From assembly GCF_022965805.1 (NCBI RefSeq), contig NC_133105.1, positions 31,934,447-31,998,446 on the forward strand: DNA of 64,000 bases, in the 5' to 3' direction. The notes below the pieces were generated by a model. That model ran no database searches. It was not told the origin of the DNA and was given only the letters and a program-made list of their open reading frames with translations. Made by a program: the position numbers and the translations under genes. Positions within the stretch are counted from its first letter, which is position 1. Each line of letters opens with the position of its first letter. This document shows positions 44,884-57,127 of the stretch, one piece after another. Source of the stretch: Primulina eburnea. Taxonomy: Eukaryota > Streptophyta > Magnoliopsida > Lamiales > Gesneriaceae.

Positions 44884-47038
44884 TGTTAGAGTAGGTGCCC
44901 GTCGAGCCAAGTGTTGGCCGAGTGTTCACAATGAAACTCTATGTATAAGCAATCTTTATTTTAATAATGTTTGAGATTATTATTATGGCACATCTTTATC
45001 TGTATACCCATGCTAGTTGCATAGATAAAGCCCTTGAATATACAAATAGTAGAAAGAATATGAGATGCTCATATGATGAGTATCATGAAACTCATATTTG
45101 TAATACTGTATATTCTAAACGGTTCCTAGTCGAATCAGCCGCCACTAAGAAGGATATAGGCCGCTAGAGTTCGAGACTAGTATCTGCGATGTGAGTACCA
45201 TGTTTCATTGGTAAGGGACATTGTGATGTCCGAACATGCAGATAGGTGCTCCTTGTAGAGTGCACTGAACAACCCTCCATAAAAGGACTTTCCAAGTGGT
45301 TCTCACTTATCGAGTGGAAATGTCCTAGTTTATGGTTGTACAGAATTAGTCCTTATGACCCGGGACAACATTGAGACTCTATGTGCTAGAATTACACTTT
45401 GACTTGTTTACCGACTCTTATGGGGTAATCAGGTGGCAAGGTTGGGTGTTCTGTCGAAACACATAGGAGTCGATGCATTGTAGTCGGGGATTCACCGCTT
45501 ACCTTCGGGTATGGATATCCTATGTGTTATCATGTGTATGTAGATCGAAATCTCTGGCCAGAGTATGGTGGTAATTATGAAAGGGTTTCATAGATTACAC
45601 CATCGATGCAACTACGACATGACACATAGTATCGATTCATTGACAACTCTCGATAAACCAATGGTTGTCGAATCGATCGGGATATATGAGTTGAAGGGAC
45701 CGTACTGTACGCTAACCATAATTGAATGGTTCTTGCAGGCACTATCATGTGATACCTAGGGAATCACGTAAGCGATGCTGCTAGGCGTTTAACGTGATTG
45801 GTTGGGTACTATCAGACTTGAGTTCTGACGTACTTATTATCAAGGTGTTGATAAATAAGAATGGAGCAATTGGGGTATGCTCATATAAGGACATGTTTAG
45901 TCCGAATCACATAGAGATGTGAACCCACGGCTAGTTGTATCAATGAACCATTGAGGGCCACACAAGTACTAGCTTTCTAGATCCCGTTGAGAAGTAAAAA
46001 TAGTTCAATGTGTTGAACGGCCTATAAAGGAGTTTATAAGCGTGAGGAAAATTAGAAGTATGACTTCTATAAAGGAGAAATTAGTTCAATGTGTTGAACG
46101 ACTTATAAATGAGTTTATAAGTGTAAAGAAAAATAGAAGTATGACTTCTATGAGAGAAATGTAAATTTTAATTTAAGGAAGTGTTCCTAAATTAAAATTG
46201 GCCAAGTGAATAATGTAATTGAAAATTGTGATTTTCATAAACATTATTATGGACTAAATTAAATTAATTCAAGTGTTGAATTAATTAAACACTAGTGGGC
46301 CTAGTAGAGTCCAAATAATTAAATTAATTCAAGTGTTGAATTAATTAAATTATATTGAGTCTTGAAGAGCTCAATTAAAATAATTATTTAACTAGTGGGA
46401 CTTGGGTAAATTCAAGTAATGTTTAATTAGTCACAAATATGTTTGAGATAATTAAAATTTAGTCCAAGTTTTTAATTTGATTAAAAACCATATAATATGC
46501 ATGCATGGGAGGTGAAAGGTTGGGAGACTACTTTTTGTGTTTTCAAGGCATGACATGCAACTTTTTGGAACAACTTTTCCCACAACCAAAAAAATGTCTC
46601 TCCTTCTCTCCTAGCATGAATAGTGGCCGAGTTACTATTCACATTTTTCTCCAAGTTTTTCTCTCAATTTTCTTCTTCAATTGTTGAGGAAAGAAATCAC
46701 TTCTCTTTGAATAATCTTCTTATTTTTCTAGTGCAAAATAAGAAGGGTTCTAGCTAGTTAGTGGTGGGCTTGATTGGAAGAAAGGAGTCCAAAAGAAAGG
46801 TGAAGCTTGTAGATTGTCTACCTTCAAGAGCTAAGGTGTTTACACCTTAGTTGGAGCCACAATCAATCTTTGAGATTGATAGGTAATTTTCTCAACACCC
46901 TATGCTTGAAAGTTGAGATTTTTGTATATGCTACACTAGTACACATGGTGGCCGAAAATTTCCTTGCAAGAAAATGTGATTTTCGAAAATTTTGTAGCTT
47001 CCGTTGTGTTTTTCGGTCACCTTATTCGATCCCTTTCA
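44884..47038 (+). repeat. C2 5' LTR
   Basis: 2,155 bp, TGTTAGAG to CCCTTTCA. Covarying stem-loops at 46716-46745, 46831-46850 and 46862-46880. Confidence 0.95.
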
Positions 47039-47040
47039 AG

Positions 47041-47053
47041 TGGTATCATGAGC
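47041..47053 (+). other. C2 primer-binding site, one-base insertion
   Basis: TGGTATCATGAGC: an extra T interrupts the match to tRNA-iMet after eight bases. C1 has the intact form. Confidence 0.8.
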
Positions 47054-48855
47054 TAAGGGTACTAGTTTTTGGATAGCATATACAAGATATTATATTGAGG
47101 GCGATTTCTAACCGATTGAGATGAAAATTTGCAACGATATAAGGCCGGATTGGGGCGATTTTTGGGCAGCATGTTGCTGCCCATTTCGGGCAGCTTGGGC
47201 TGCCCGAGGGGCTGCCCGAAACGGGCAGCAAGGGCAGCCCTAAGGGCTGCCCGAACCGCCCCCCCTATTTTTTTAAAAAAAATAAAAAAAAATTTTTTTG
47301 TTGGCCGGAATCCGGCGACGGAGCTCCGGCGACGGCGATGACGACTAGGGTTTTCAAAAGGTGTTTTGGAATATCAAAGTGTCATGGGCCTTGAGTTGTT
47401 GGGCCATTGGATGGCCAACACATTTGTGATTTTAAATGGGCCAAAATGTTTTTGGTGAAAAATGAGTTTTTGGGCCCTTAAGTTTAAAATTACAAAAGTT
47501 GCAAATTTTTCTCATGAAATAAATAATTTAAGTTGGACTTTAATTATTTATAGTAAATGGTGATTTACAAGAAATTCGGTTATAAATAAATTAATTTGAA
47601 AGTAGACAAAGGTGTTTGTATACTTTGTTAATTTACTTTATAATCGTGGCGGTTAGTGATTGGATCAAGATATATAATATTGGATCAATTAATTATTGTG
47701 ATAATTAATTGATGGTGTATGATATGTGATATTATGCATGAAGGATGATCAAAAGCCCAAGCCCAATTTGCTAGGTGTATGCTAGGATATTTTGTGTTGA
47801 ATGATTGTAATAATTATCAATTTAAAGTGGGCTTGGTTTATGGCCCGTTCCCACCCCCCATGAGATGTATCCCTATGTGCCATGGATATTTAATTGTAAA
47901 TATTAGTATAGTGGATGATCAAGATTGGAAGATGGTGGCCATGATGATTATGAAGATCGAAGACATGTAAATATTGGAAGCTTATGTAAATGTTGCATTT
48001 GCATCCCATGCATTTCCCTAGGATTGGACCTAGGCCCGTGTTTAGCTCACACGGGCCATTAGTATTGGGGCGATTGATCATCCTTGTTTGTTTACTGTTT
48101 ATAATATATGCATGATATGTTATAAATAATGAGTATGTGCGTTATTATTATGATAATAACAAAGTTGCATGAATCCGGCAAACATACGATCAAACATGGC
48201 GAGCTTTTAAAATAAAATTAATGATGAGACCTTTAAAAATTAAAAACCCTCATTTTGAATAAGATTCAAAATTAATATCAAGCCCGAAAAGGGCAATTAT
48301 AAATTTGTTTATAATTTCCTTGTCTTCCATCAACAATGGGTGCATGATGAACGCTACCCGTACTCGGGGCTCGGCTCATATTATTGGGGGGGCCCTGGGT
48401 GCCGAAAAGCTGTGACATCCATTGACATGGTGATGTGAACTACGTGGAACTCCCATGATTTCGGCTCATATTATTGAGGGAACTCATGGCGACCGTCCAT
48501 TAAGGTTCAATATCGATGGGTTAGGCTTGACACGTAAAGATGAACGACGTCATATTATTGGGTCCTAATCAAACGTGAGACAAAAGTTTACGTTAAGGGT
48601 TGCATTGTGATGCAATTAGAAACTACCTTTTAGGAATTGTGATTGGCTGATATTATTCGGGATCATAATTCGCTAATTGGACCTTACGTACCTACTGAGG
48701 AAAGGAGTTTCCCGCTTTCACTAGAGGGTAGTGAAAGATGTCAAAACAGTGGGAGCCAATATTTATGAAGTAAAAGTCCAAACTTCATATCTTACTAAAT
48801 ATTTTAAAATAGTCATCAACATTTATCTGTTTTTACTTTTCAGTACAAATTGACA
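47054..48855 (+). other. C2 untranslated leader
   Basis: Aligned with the C1 leader; GGGCAGCC/GGCTGCCC module cluster at about 47163-47255, then the GGCGACGG block at about 47310-47342. No supported gene. Confidence 0.7.
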
Positions 48856-49611
48856 ATGTCATCGCTTCGCAATCCAATATCCGTAATACTCGACAAAAAC
48901 ATATTAACTGGACCTAATTACCTCACTTGGCTAAGAAACCTAAAAATCGTCTTGAATTCGGAAAGGGTAGCATATACACTGACTGAGTCGCCCCCTGTTG
49001 AGGCTCCGAATCACTGCAATCCTGAGGAATTGCAGGCTTACAAGAAATGGTGTGACCATGACTTGATAGCCAGGTGTTATATGCTGACTTCTATGAATGA
49101 TGAGCTGCAGAGGCGTTTTGAGGGTGCAAAGAGTGCTGCTGACATTCATTTGCACCTCAAGGAGCTCTTTGGAGAGCAAACACGTCCTCTTAGGCATGCT
49201 ACCGTCAAGGAGCTGATCACTTTACGCATGCAAGATGGGGCCTCGGTCCATGAGCATGGCCTAAAGATGATCGGGCTCGTGGACAAGCTCGTTGGCATGG
49301 ATCTGATCTTGCCTTCGGAGTTGACCACCGACGTGTTGCTCTTATAGCTGCCTAGCTCATTTGATCCTTTTGTGGTGAACTTCAACATGAACAAGATTGA
49401 ACCGACCCTTGAGGAGTTGGTGAATATGCTTGTTACGTTTGAATCCACCATCAAGAAAGAGAAGTTGGTTCTTTATGTGGGTTATTCATCTGGTACGAAG
49501 ATTGATCCACATGGGAATGGAAAGAAGCGTTCTTTCCAACGTCCCAAGAAGAACGTGCCCTTGTTGAGGCAATCTCCGAATCCCGTTGTGGCAGCCACAC
49601 CAGTTAACTGA
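48856..49611 (+). pseudogene. C2 copia gag with stop
   Basis: ATG at 48856 (MSSLRNPISVILDK). Same motifs as C1 gag (LTGPNYLTWLRNLKIVL, HLHLKELFGEQ). A TAG at 49345-49347 replaces the Ser codon seen in C1 (TCG); the frame resumes to about 49611. The zinc knuckle CHHCKKPGHWRRNC follows at about 49628-49670 in a shifted frame. Broken twice, although the LTRs are nearly identical. Confidence 0.85.
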
Positions 49612-51060
49612 CAAGACTGCTGATGAATGTCATCACTGCAAGAAGCCTGGACATTGGAGGCGAAATTGCAAGGAATATCTGACCCAGAAGTGTTCTGGAA
49701 ACGGTATGTTCTAAATATAAGTAAACGTTTCAATTAACTCTACTTCTTGGGTATTATATACCGGATGTGACTCACATCTCTATAATGAGTTATAGATGAT
49801 GGGAAGAAGTAGAATGCTTAAGGAAGGTGTGACCTTCTAGAGGATGGGCAATGAAGCAAGAGTTGCTGCCAAGGCTATTGAAGATGTTTACTTATTATTG
49901 AACAAATAGTTTAAGTTAATTTTATAAGATGTTTTGTTTGTACCTAATTTTGTAAAAACATTGTTTCCATTTCTATGGTGATAAAAATGGATATTCTTGT
50001 TTATTTTGAAAAGGTGTTTGCAACATTTACATGAATGAATGTTTGATTGGTACTGGTAAACTTGAAAACGATCTCTATAACTTAAAATTAAAAGATATTC
50101 CACTAAATGTCCATTCAAAGGCATACACCATATGAGATATGGATGGGTAAGCCTCCTAAGTATTCTTATCTTAGAATATGGAGTGCCCTGCTTATGAAGC
50201 AGGTAGTGGGAGATAAATTGGATAGTCGATCCATTTTATGCTAATTTGTGGGATATCCAATGAATTCGATTGGATACTACTTCTATCATCCCCAAGAAAC
50301 AAAAGTGTTTGTTTCTAGGAATGCGACCCTTTTGAAAGGGAATTTCTATTGGATAGAAATAGGGAGATGATATATAGAACTCGAAGAGGTTCGAGAGACA
50401 CCCACAATTGAAGAACCCACACCCGAAGAGCCAAGAGAGAAGATACAAGCTCCTAGAAGATACGAGAAAGTCTCGAGACCACCTATGAGGTATGGTCAGC
50501 TTCTTGAAGAGGGCCATGATGAGCCTAACCATGGATGTGATCCAAGGACCTTCAAGGAAGCGTTATCTGATGTCGATTCATCCAAATGGCTTGAAGCGAT
50601 GAAATCTGAGATGAATTCCATGCATCCGAACCAAGTGTGGGATCTTATAGATCCACGTGAGGGAAAGGTTCCCATAGGGACTTGGGACGGATGGGAAGGT
50701 ATTATCCTTCAAGGTGCGATTGGTGGAAAAAGTATATACTCAAAGACAAGGAGTTGACTTTGAGGAAACCTTTTTCCCCAGTCGCAATGTTCAAGTCCAT
50801 AAGGATTTTGCTAGCCATAGCTGCATGATATGACTATGAGATATGGCAGATGGATGTCAAGACAGACTTTCTTAATGGGGATTTTAAGAAAGTTATTTAC
50901 ATGTCTTAACCTGAAGGGTTAACATCTATCGGAAGTGAGCATATGGTATGCAAACTTCAGAAATCTATTTATGATCTAAAGCAGGCATCTAGGAGTTGGA
51001 ACCTCAGATTCGACAGTACAATCAATTAGTTTGATTTACTAAGAGTCCTGAGGAACACTA
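49612..51060 (+). pseudogene. C2 protease trace, integrase tail and first part of RT
   Basis: Protease trace near 49750-49990, then the integrase C-terminal region (PYEIWMGKPPKYSYL) from about 50125, then the pre-RT linker (RPPMRYGQLLEEGHDEPNH, 50478-50535), ALSDVDSSKWLEAMKSEM and NQVWDLI of copia RT (50560-50650), and WQMDVKTDFLNGDF and [16 protein letters not shown] near 50840-51000 with stops between. The integrase zinc finger and D,D-35-E core are missing. Confidence 0.82.
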
Positions 51061-51061
51061 T

Positions 51062-51554
51062 GTGTATAAGAAGGTCAGTGGGAGTGTTGTGACATTCCTG
51101 GTGTTATATGTTGATGACATTCAACTCATTGGGAATGATGTAGGAATGTTGCAATCAACTAAGATATGGTTAGCGAGTAAGTTCTCGATGCAGGACTTGG
51201 GTGAAGCATCTTTTGTATTGGGAATACAGATCTATAGAGATAGATCGAGAAGATTGCTTGGTCTCACCCAGTCCACATACATTGATACCATCGTGAAGCC
51301 GTTCTCGATGGATGAGTCCAAGGGAGGACATCTACCAATGTGTCATGGCGTGTCCCTATCCAAGTCTGTCTCCCAAGACTGATGCAGAGATAGTGGCGAT
51401 GACACGCATTCCGTATGCTTCGGCAATTGGTAGCATCATGTATGGGATGATATCTACACGTCTTGACGTGGCTTTCGCACTAAGTGTAGTGAGTAGATAT
51501 CAATCGAACCCTGGTCTTCCACACTGGAAAGCTGTGAAAGACATCCTCAAGTAG
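51062..51554 (+). pseudogene. C2 reverse transcriptase, catalytic part
   Basis: Contains the copia polymerase centre LYVDDIQLIGND (YVDD), KFSMQDLGEASFVLGIQI, and after a shift near 51320 PYASAIGSIMYGM and RYQSNPGLPHWKAVK. The frame ends at 51554. Confidence 0.88.
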
Positions 51555-52089
51555 TTGAGAAGAACCAATAAATTGTTCTTGGTCTATGGGTGGAGAACTA
51601 AAATTGGAAGGCTATACCGACTCTAGCTTCCAAAACGATATCGATGACTCGAAGTCAACCTCTGGTTTTGTATTCATGCTCTATGGTGCTGCTGTCTCTT
51701 GGAAGAGTTCCAAGTGAGACAATACTACGGATTCCAGCACAGAGGCCGAATACATTGCTGCATCAGATGCAGCAAGGGAGGCTGTTTGGATAAGGAATTT
51801 CGTCCAAGAGTTGGGCGTCATTCCTAATGGAGTTGCTCCTGTCCCGGTGTTGTGTGACAACACGGGAGCTATAGCTCAAGCAAAGGAGCCTAGGTCTCAT
51901 CAGAAATCCAAACTAGTATTGAGAAAGTACCACATCCTCGGAGAGATTGTGGAAAGAGGAGAAGTGTCTTTTGACAAAGTCGGCTCCGCCGATAATGTTG
52001 TTGATCCACTAGCTACGCCTTTACCTGGACCATTATTCGACAAGCATCGCGAATCAATGGGTTTAAAGCATATGGGTAGTTGGCTCTAG
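51555..52089 (+). pseudogene. C2 RNase H
   Basis: Copia RNase H: GYTDSSF and [11 protein letters not shown] near 51610-51680, a stop near 51716, STEAEYIAASDAAREAVWI, and LCDNTGAIAQAKEP to the end at 52089. The frame closes 14 bp before the 3' LTR. A purine stretch (52091-52102) serves as polypurine tract. Confidence 0.85.
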
Positions 52090-52103
52090 TGCAAGTGGGA
52101 GAT

Positions 52104-54258
52104 TGTTAGAGTAGGTGCCCGTCGAGCCAAGTGTTGGCCGAGTGTTCACAATGAAACTCTATGTATAAGCAATCTTTATTTTAATAATGTTTGAGATTAT
52201 TATTATGGCACATCTTTATCTGTATACCCATGCTAGTTGCATAGATAAAGCCCTTGAATATACAAATAGTAGAAAGAATATGAGATGCTCATATGATGAG
52301 TATCATGAAACTCATATTTGTAATACTGTATATTCTAAACGGTTCCTAGTCGAATCAGCCGCCACTAAGAAGGATATAGGCCGCTAGAGTTCGAGACTAG
52401 TATCTGCGATGTGAGTACCATGTTTCATTGGTAGGGGACATTGTGATGTCCGAACATGCAGATAGGTGCTCCTTGTAGAGTGCACTGAACAACCCTCCAT
52501 AAAAGGACTTTCCAAGTGGTTCTCACTTATCGAGTGGAAATGTCCTAGTTTATGGTTGTACAGAATTAGTCCTTATGACCCGGGACAACATTGAGACTCT
52601 ATGTGCTAGAATTACACTTTGACTTGTTTACCGACTCTTATGGGGTAATCAGGTGGCAAGGTTGGGTGTTCTGTCGAAACACATAGGAGTCGATGCATTG
52701 TAGTCGGGGATTCACCGCTTACCTTCGGGTATGGATATCCTATGTGTTATCATGTGTATGTAGATCGAAATCTCTGGCCAGAGTATGGTGGTAATTATGA
52801 AAGGGTTTCATAGATTACACCATCGATGCAACTACGACATGACACATAGTATCGATTCATTGACAACTCTCGATAAACCAATGGTTGTCGAATCGATCGG
52901 GATATATGAGTTGAAGGGACCGTACTGTACGCTTACCATAATTGAATGGTTCTTGCAGGCACTATCATGTGATACCTAGGGAATCACGTAAGCGATGCTG
53001 CTAGGCGTTTAACGTGATTGGTTGGGTACTATCAGACTTGAGTTCTGACGTACTTATTATCAAGGTGTTGATAAATAAGAATGGAGCAATTGGGGTATGC
53101 TCATATAAGGACATGTTTAGTCCGAATCACATAGAGATGTGAACCCACGGCTAGTTGTATCAATGAACCATTGAGGGCCACACAAGTACTAGCTTTCTAG
53201 ATCCCGTTGAGAAGTAAAAATAGTTCAATGTGTTGAACGGCCTATAAAGGAGTTTATAAGCGTGAGGAAAATTAGAAGTATGACTTCTATAAAGGAGAAA
53301 TTAGTTCAATGTGTTGAACGACTTATAAATGAGTTTATAAGTGTAAAGAAAAATAGAAGTATGACTTCTATGAGAGAAATGTAAATTTTAATTTAAGGAA
53401 GTGTTCCTAAATTAAAATTGGCCAAGTGAATAATGTAATTGAAAATTGTGATTTTCATAAACATTATTATGGACTAAATTAAATTAATTCAAGTGTTGAA
53501 TTAATTAAACACTAGTGGGCCTAGTAGAGTCCAAATAATTAAATTAATTCAAGTGTTGAATTAATTAAATTATATTGAGTCTTGAAGAGCTCAATTAAAA
53601 TAATTATTTAACTAGTGGGACTTGGGTAAATTCAAGTAATGTTTAATTAGTCACAAATATGTTTGAGATAATTAAAATTTAGTCCAAGTTTTTAATTTGA
53701 TTAAAAACCATATAATATGCATGCATGGGAGGTGAAAGGTTGGGAGACTACTTTTTGTGTTTTCAAGGCATGACATGCAACTTTTTGGAACAACTTTTCC
53801 CACAACCAAAAAAATGTCTCTCCTTCTCTCCTAGCATGAATAGTGGCCGAGTTACTATTCACATTTTTCTCCAAGTTTTTCTCTCAATTTTCTTCTTCAA
53901 TTGTTGAGGAAAGAAATCACTTCTCTTTGAATAATCTTCTTATTTTTCTAGTGCAAAATAAGAAGGGTTCTAGCTAGTTAGTGGTGGGCTTGATTGGAAG
54001 AAAGGAGTCCAAAAGAAAGGTGAAGCTTGTAGATTGTCTACCTTCAAGAGCTAAGGTGTTTACACCTTAGTTGGAGCCACAATCAATCTTTGAGATTGAT
54101 AGGTAATTTTCTCAACACCCTATGCTTGAAAGTTGAGATTTTTGTATATGCTACACTAGTACACATGGTGGCCGAAAATTTCCTTGCAAGAAAATGTGAT
54201 TTTCGAAAATTTTGTAGCTTCCGTTGTGTTTTTCGGTCACCTTATTCGATCCCTTTCA
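52104..54258 (+). repeat. C2 3' LTR
   Basis: 2,155 bp; two mismatches to the 5' LTR seen by eye; followed by GTTTT. Confidence 0.95.
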
Positions 54259-54263
54259 GTTTT

Positions 54264-54882
54264 GAGTATATGGAATGTTTGTTTAGTTGGCTTATGGATA
54301 ACTCTTGAGGAATTATGCACAATTGAGACGAAAGTTATTCCGGTGGGTTCAAATGATCTATGCTATTTCATGTCACTGGTCAGTCGCGACTGTCAACAAA
54401 ATTCATTCAAGTTCGACTTGCATCTCATGTCATTCCAGTTCCTCCCACAGAATCTTAAACTCGACTATCGTGTACACTACTAATAATACCCACAATGTAC
54501 GCATATACAATAAACATTTCATTTCACTGGGTATTCATGACGTGTGATCAAACAAAGTAACATGCAGTTCATTCACCCCACAATCATCATTGGCGACCAA
54601 TTCACTAATGTCACCATCACTGCTACTTATGCAAGACACAGACGAATGCAAACAAATAAGAAGACGTACAACGACCCCCTCATACTAGACGTGTGCAATG
54701 TCCCCAGTGCACAAAGACTCAAAACACAGAAATGCAAACACAAATGCAGACTAATAAACATGAAAGCGAATAAACATGCTAGACGGAAACAATGAAAAGA
54801 AGAAAAAAAAAAAAACAGCTAAAAGAGAAAAAAATAATAATAAATAAATGTGCAAAGCAGGGGAAACAGTAAAATCCCCTGA
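54264..54882 (-). other. D noncoding region, right of C2
   Basis: Continues D across C2. No supported coding; lies downstream (minus sense) of the extra ORF. Confidence 0.7.
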
Positions 54883-56022
54883 TCACTGCTCCTCCTCATC
54901 CTGCTCCGGTGGTTGCACTCCTGCGGCCTCCCCATGCTGAGAATAATCATACTGGAACTGAAACGGGGGAGGAGGTAGGGGAGTCGGTGGAATGGTCGAC
55001 GGGTCAACGCCCCTGTGCACAAGCAAAGAGCGCATCATAGAGTCAATGTGAGATAAGTGGTCCGTGACATACGAGTTGAACTGACTCTGGTGTGCTTGGA
55101 AGGCTAGACTCTCATCCATCTTATCATTCTGAGTTCGCCTGCGGGGTTGTGGTGGGAGGCGGCGTGGGATGGCAGTGCTAGATCCACCGGCGTCCTCGTC
55201 CCGAGGGGGAAATTCACTGATTCGCTTAGCTTGTTTCCGCTGGAGGTCTTCGACACAAATAGGCTTCATGGGCTGCAACCACTCCTCATCATCGCGAAAT
55301 ACGACTCCCGCTCTAGCACACAACTCGGAGATAATGGTGGGAAAGAACAAACCGACATGACTGTTGTGGGCGCTCAGTGTGATTTGCGAATTTATCAGTC
55401 TTCCCACATTGATATTGTATCCTTCGGTCAAAGCATACAGTAGCACCGCTCGCTCTTTCTGTACCTCGCTCTTGTGCGAGACCGGCATCATTCTCCGAGC
55501 CACAAATAGATACCAAAGTGCAACTCCGGCTTTCAAATATTTTTCGTCAAAACAGCTGGGCGAGCCGCCCAATGGTTTCCACATCGCGCCCGGATGGCAC
55601 AACGTAGCGAGAATAGTGTCGTAATTCGGGTCGGTGACTAATGCCTGGAATTGGGAGTCGTCCACTTCCGCTATCTCGAACAGTGCGTTGATTGTGACCG
55701 AGTCATAAGGTACATGGCGACCCCTCACAAAAACCACACCATTTCTCCCCTCCGCCGCATTGGCATATAATTCGCGAACCACTGAGACTACCGCCGCCTT
55801 AGGTTGATCACCGTATTGTTCCCATCCACGCCTTTCTAAACCAACAATAATATCCAAGTATATGTCCTCTAACTGTCGCCGGACTCCCCTCTCGGCTATT
55901 GGGTTGCGGTGAATTTTGGCATGCTCGTATCGAGCCCTAGCCTCCAGACTAACAAAACGTGTTCTATCAAATGAAGATGAAGCGGAGGAACTAGGATTAC
56001 CTCTTTGCTTCTTGGGAGCCAT
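54883..56022 (-). CDS. D extra ORF in env position, putative plant transposon protein
   Basis: Intact 379-codon ORF between pol and the 3' LTR of an Athila-like element, the place where such elements carry a non-gag-pol gene. The start MAPKKQRGNPSSSAS is basic and Ser-rich; then follow RFVSLEARARYE, RGWEQYGD, VVRELYANAAEG, VFVRGRHVPYDSVTINALFEI and LWYLFVARRMMPVSHKSEVQ, motifs I associate with the 'putative plant transposon protein' family. The C-terminal ~80 residues are Pro- and Glu-rich. No convincing signal peptide or membrane segment is seen, so an envelope role is not supported. Function unknown. It is open although the neighbouring pol has several stops. The GC modules lie upstream of its start (56250-56427) and might belong to its promoter or leader (inference). 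Confidence 0.75.
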   Translation of the reverse strand: MAPKKQRGNPSSSASSSFDRTRFVSLEARARYEHAKIHRNPIAERGVRRQLEDIYLDIIVGLERRGWEQYGDQPKAAVVSVVRELYANAAEGRNGVVFVRGRHVPYDSVTINALFEIAEVDDSQFQALVTDPNYDTILATLCHPGAMWKPLGGSPSCFDEKYLKAGVALWYLFVARRMMPVSHKSEVQKERAVLLYALTEGYNINVGRLINSQITLSAHNSHVGLFFPTIISELCARAGVVFRDDEEWLQPMKPICVEDLQRKQAKRISEFPPRDEDAGGSSTAIPRRLPPQPRRRTQNDKMDESLAFQAHQSQFNSYVTDHLSHIDSMMRSLLVHRGVDPSTIPPTPLPPPPFQFQYDYSQHGEAAGVQPPEQDEEEQ

Positions 56023-56249
56023 GGGATGAAGATGGAGATGGTGCCTTGAATTGGAGAATGATGTTCTTGCTTCCTAAGGGAGAGTGCGCCTTGCCGCCGG
56101 AAAGAGGAGTGGAGATGGTGGTGCCTGCACAAGAGAATCGAGAAGAAGAAAAAAATTGAGAGGAGTTAGGGATTTGGGGGGTGAATTTGGGGAAAATATT
56201 TCGTGCAGAATGAGGAAACGGGAAGGGGTTCCGCGCTTTTAAAAACTGT

Positions 56250-56427
56250 CGCGCTCGAGCGGTAGAAAACTACCGCTCGAGCGCGAACTTCACTGGAGTT
56301 TATTTCCAGAGGTACACCCTCGTGCTCGGGCGGTAAAAAATTACCGCTCGAGCGCCAACCTCTCGGGAATTTGTATCCCGAGGTAGGCGTTCGCGCTCGG
56401 GCGGTATAAAATTACCGCTCGAGCGCC
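56250..56427. repeat. Three GC-rich inverted-repeat modules between D pol and extra ORF
   Basis: At 56250-56284 (arms CGCGCTCGAGCGGTA and exact complement, perfect 15-bp stem), 56321-56356 and 56392-56427. Same family as the D LTR modules; here internal. Confidence 0.88.
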
Positions 56428-56597
56428 AACCCTTCTGTTTTTCTTTAGATTTTTCTTTTTTTAAAAAAAAAAAATAAATAAAACAAAAGGAATAGAAAAT
56501 CACTAAATTGACATGAAAGAAAATCTAAATCAAATGCAAGGAAAGGGGAAGACAATAGTTCTCAATTTATAGTCGAGAGCTTGACTGTCGATCTGTC

Positions 56598-57050
56598 TCA
56601 GTTCGGCGTGTCTTGGAACCGGGTGATTCCAAGTTGCGGCTCAATTGTGCCACCCATGTAGTGCTTCAGTCGCTGGGCATTGACCGTAAATGCCCCATCC
56701 TTCCCATCTTTCAATTCTACAGCTTTCGATGGATAGACTTTCGAGATCACGAATGGACCGGACCATCGTGACTTCAATTTTCCGGGAAATAGTCGCAACC
56801 GGCAGTTGTAGAGTAGGACACTTTCACCTTCTTTGAATTCTCTTTCGATGATCCGCCTATCATGAGCCTTCTTTGTCTTTTCTTTGTATGACAGTGCTAG
56901 ATCATAGGCCAGATTCCGGAATTCCTCCAACTGATCTAGTTGAAGCAAACGTCGTTCACCTGCATCAGCAAAGTTAAAGTTTAGTGCTTTTGTTGCCCAA
57001 TATGCCCGATGCTCTAACTCTACAAGTAGATGACATGCTTTACCAAACAA
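56598..57050 (-). pseudogene. D integrase C-terminal part
   Basis: Motifs [59 protein letters not shown] and the end [11 protein letters not shown], typical of Athila-type integrase ends. Separated from the core by shifts at about 57060-57125. Confidence 0.88.
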
Positions 57051-57127
57051 AAGCCTATATGGTGTAATGCCTAAAGGTGTTTTAAAACAGTCCTATATGC
57101 CCAAAGAGTATCGTCTAACCTCACCGA

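Larger units (their letters stand above)
44884..54258 (+). mobile_element. C2, complete copia retrotransposon, integrase-deleted and young
   Basis: 9.4 kb with two 2,155-bp LTRs that differ at only two sites by eye (near 45214/52434 and 45714/52934), and GTTTT duplicated at 44879-44883 and 54259-54263. Internal region: leader, gag, protease trace, integrase tail, RT, RNase H. The integrase zinc finger and core are absent with the same junction as in C1, and gag and pol hold many stops. It must have been copied with enzymes from another element (inference). Confidence 0.95.

Noticed and set aside
54883..56022. Viral-type envelope protein
   Set aside because: No convincing signal peptide or transmembrane segment; the position alone is not enough to call it an envelope.
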